Assembly: GCA_027460605.1 (NCBI GenBank)
Contig: JAPZAN010000226.1
Location: 1-5,552, forward strand
Length of the DNA stretch: 5,552 bases
Direction: 5' to 3'
Source: Candidatus Methanoperedens sp.
GTDB lineage: Archaea; Halobacteriota; Methanosarcinia; Methanosarcinales; Methanoperedenaceae
The position numbers and the translations under genes were made by a program. This document shows positions 5,319 to 5,552 of the stretch, one piece after another. The stretch's first letter is position 1. Every line of letters begins with the position of its first letter. The notes beneath the pieces are model-generated. The model had not been told where the DNA came from and searched no databases. It worked only from the letters and a program-made list of their open reading frames with translations.

Positions 5319-5326
5319 TATAAATA
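5319..5326 (+). promoter_or_regulatory. TATA box of the AbrB-like gene
   Basis: TATAAATA is centred about 48 bases ahead of the ATG at 5371. Transcription would begin near 5349, giving a leader of about 22 bases that contains the ribosome binding site. It starts 6 bases after the stop of the preceding gene, so this gene likely has its own promoter. Confidence 0.5.
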
Positions 5327-5360
5327 CAGGTACGTAATTATTAACTATTACAGTTCCCTA

Positions 5361-5366
5361 GGAGGT
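5361..5366 (+). promoter_or_regulatory. Strong ribosome binding site
   Basis: GGAGGT lies 4 bases ahead of ATG 5371 and is the best Shine-Dalgarno match in the window. It fixes the start of the 58-residue gene. Confidence 0.65.
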
Positions 5367-5370
5367 CACG

Positions 5371-5547
5371 ATGATAAAGGGAAAAGGGAGAATTATAGCA
5401 ATCCCACCAGCGGGCAGTTTCAAAGTGCTTATCGAATCAAAGATAGTAAGCGATTCACAGTTTCCTTTACCACTTGAAAAAGGTGCAGAGATTGATGTCG
5501 AAATTGAAAATGACAAAATTACATTGAAACGGGTGAAGCAGGTATGA
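5371..5547 (+). CDS. Small AbrB/MazE-like protein, possible antitoxin
   Basis: A 58-residue protein, too short for many gene finders but with a strong ribosome binding site and a TATA box at proper distance. It begins MIKGKGRIIAIPPAG and ends with LEKGAEIDVEIENDKITLKR plus VKQV. The C-terminal 'G..IDVEIE.DKI.LKR' resembles the swapped-hairpin strands of AbrB/SpoVT/MazE DNA-binding proteins, and GRIIAIP resembles their 'GRI.IP' opening. The middle (residues 15-33) is longer and unlike the usual 'LR..LGI' helix. Its stop overlaps the next start as ATGA, implying translational coupling, as is common in antitoxin-toxin pairs. Family assignment is tentative because it rests on a short pattern; the gene itself is likely real. 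Confidence 0.65.
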   Translation: MIKGKGRIIAIPPAGSFKVLIESKIVSDSQFPLPLEKGAEIDVEIENDKITLKRVKQV

Positions 5548-5552
5548 AATTT
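5544..5552 (+). CDS. Start of a downstream gene (MKF...), cut by window end
   Basis: ATG 5544 shares four bases (ATGA) with the stop of the 58-residue gene, and only three codons (Met-Lys-Phe) are visible. The overlap is a classic sign of translational coupling. If the upstream protein is an antitoxin, this would be the toxin, but no identity can be read. Confidence 0.4.

Overview
The window looks like part of a euryarchaeal chromosome or large archaeal element, most likely Methanosarcinales-like (a methanogen or ANME-2/Methanoperedens relative). The evidence is moderate. TATA-like boxes sit about 26-30 bases ahead of several starts, at least one start looks leaderless, the native genes prefer AGA/AGG arginine codons, and a chemotaxis deamidase, a YunC-like DUF1805 protein and two metal efflux carriers occur together. 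No rRNA, tRNA, CRISPR array or insertion sequence was seen.

Left part (1-1760): two co-directional genes 11 bases apart. The first is cut by the window edge and is the C-terminal half of an ABBA-fold prenyltransferase of the LynF/TruF/PatF/PagF type, known for prenylating cyanobactin peptides. The second is a complete FAD-dependent amine-oxidase-like oxidoreductase. They favour CGN arginine codons (20 of 27), whereas the clearest genes to the right favour AGR (20 of 29). With the hairpin plus T-run just after the second gene, this suggests the right end of a horizontally acquired biosynthetic cassette, probably a prenylated peptide or amino-acid product. This is the most interesting part of the window.

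Middle (1760-4625): an orphan cheD (chemoreceptor glutamine deamidase) is convergent, with a 6-base gap, with a CzcD/ZitB-type cation diffusion facilitator (CDF). That CDF is divergent from a small DUF1805 gene, and a palindromic TATA-like element lies between them. The DUF1805 gene is in turn convergent with a second, FieF/MamM-like CDF that has a cysteine-rich C-terminal tail. The two CDFs would export divalent metals such as Zn, Co, Cd or Fe from the cytoplasm.

Right part (4593-5552): a 300-base AT-rich spacer holds promoter-like elements, an inverted repeat and two doubtful small ORFs. It leads to an unrecognised 135-residue gene whose start region looks frame-disturbed. A well-formed promoter and ribosome binding site then precede a 58-codon AbrB-like gene. 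Its stop overlaps (ATGA) the start of another gene that leaves the window, an arrangement like an antitoxin-toxin pair.
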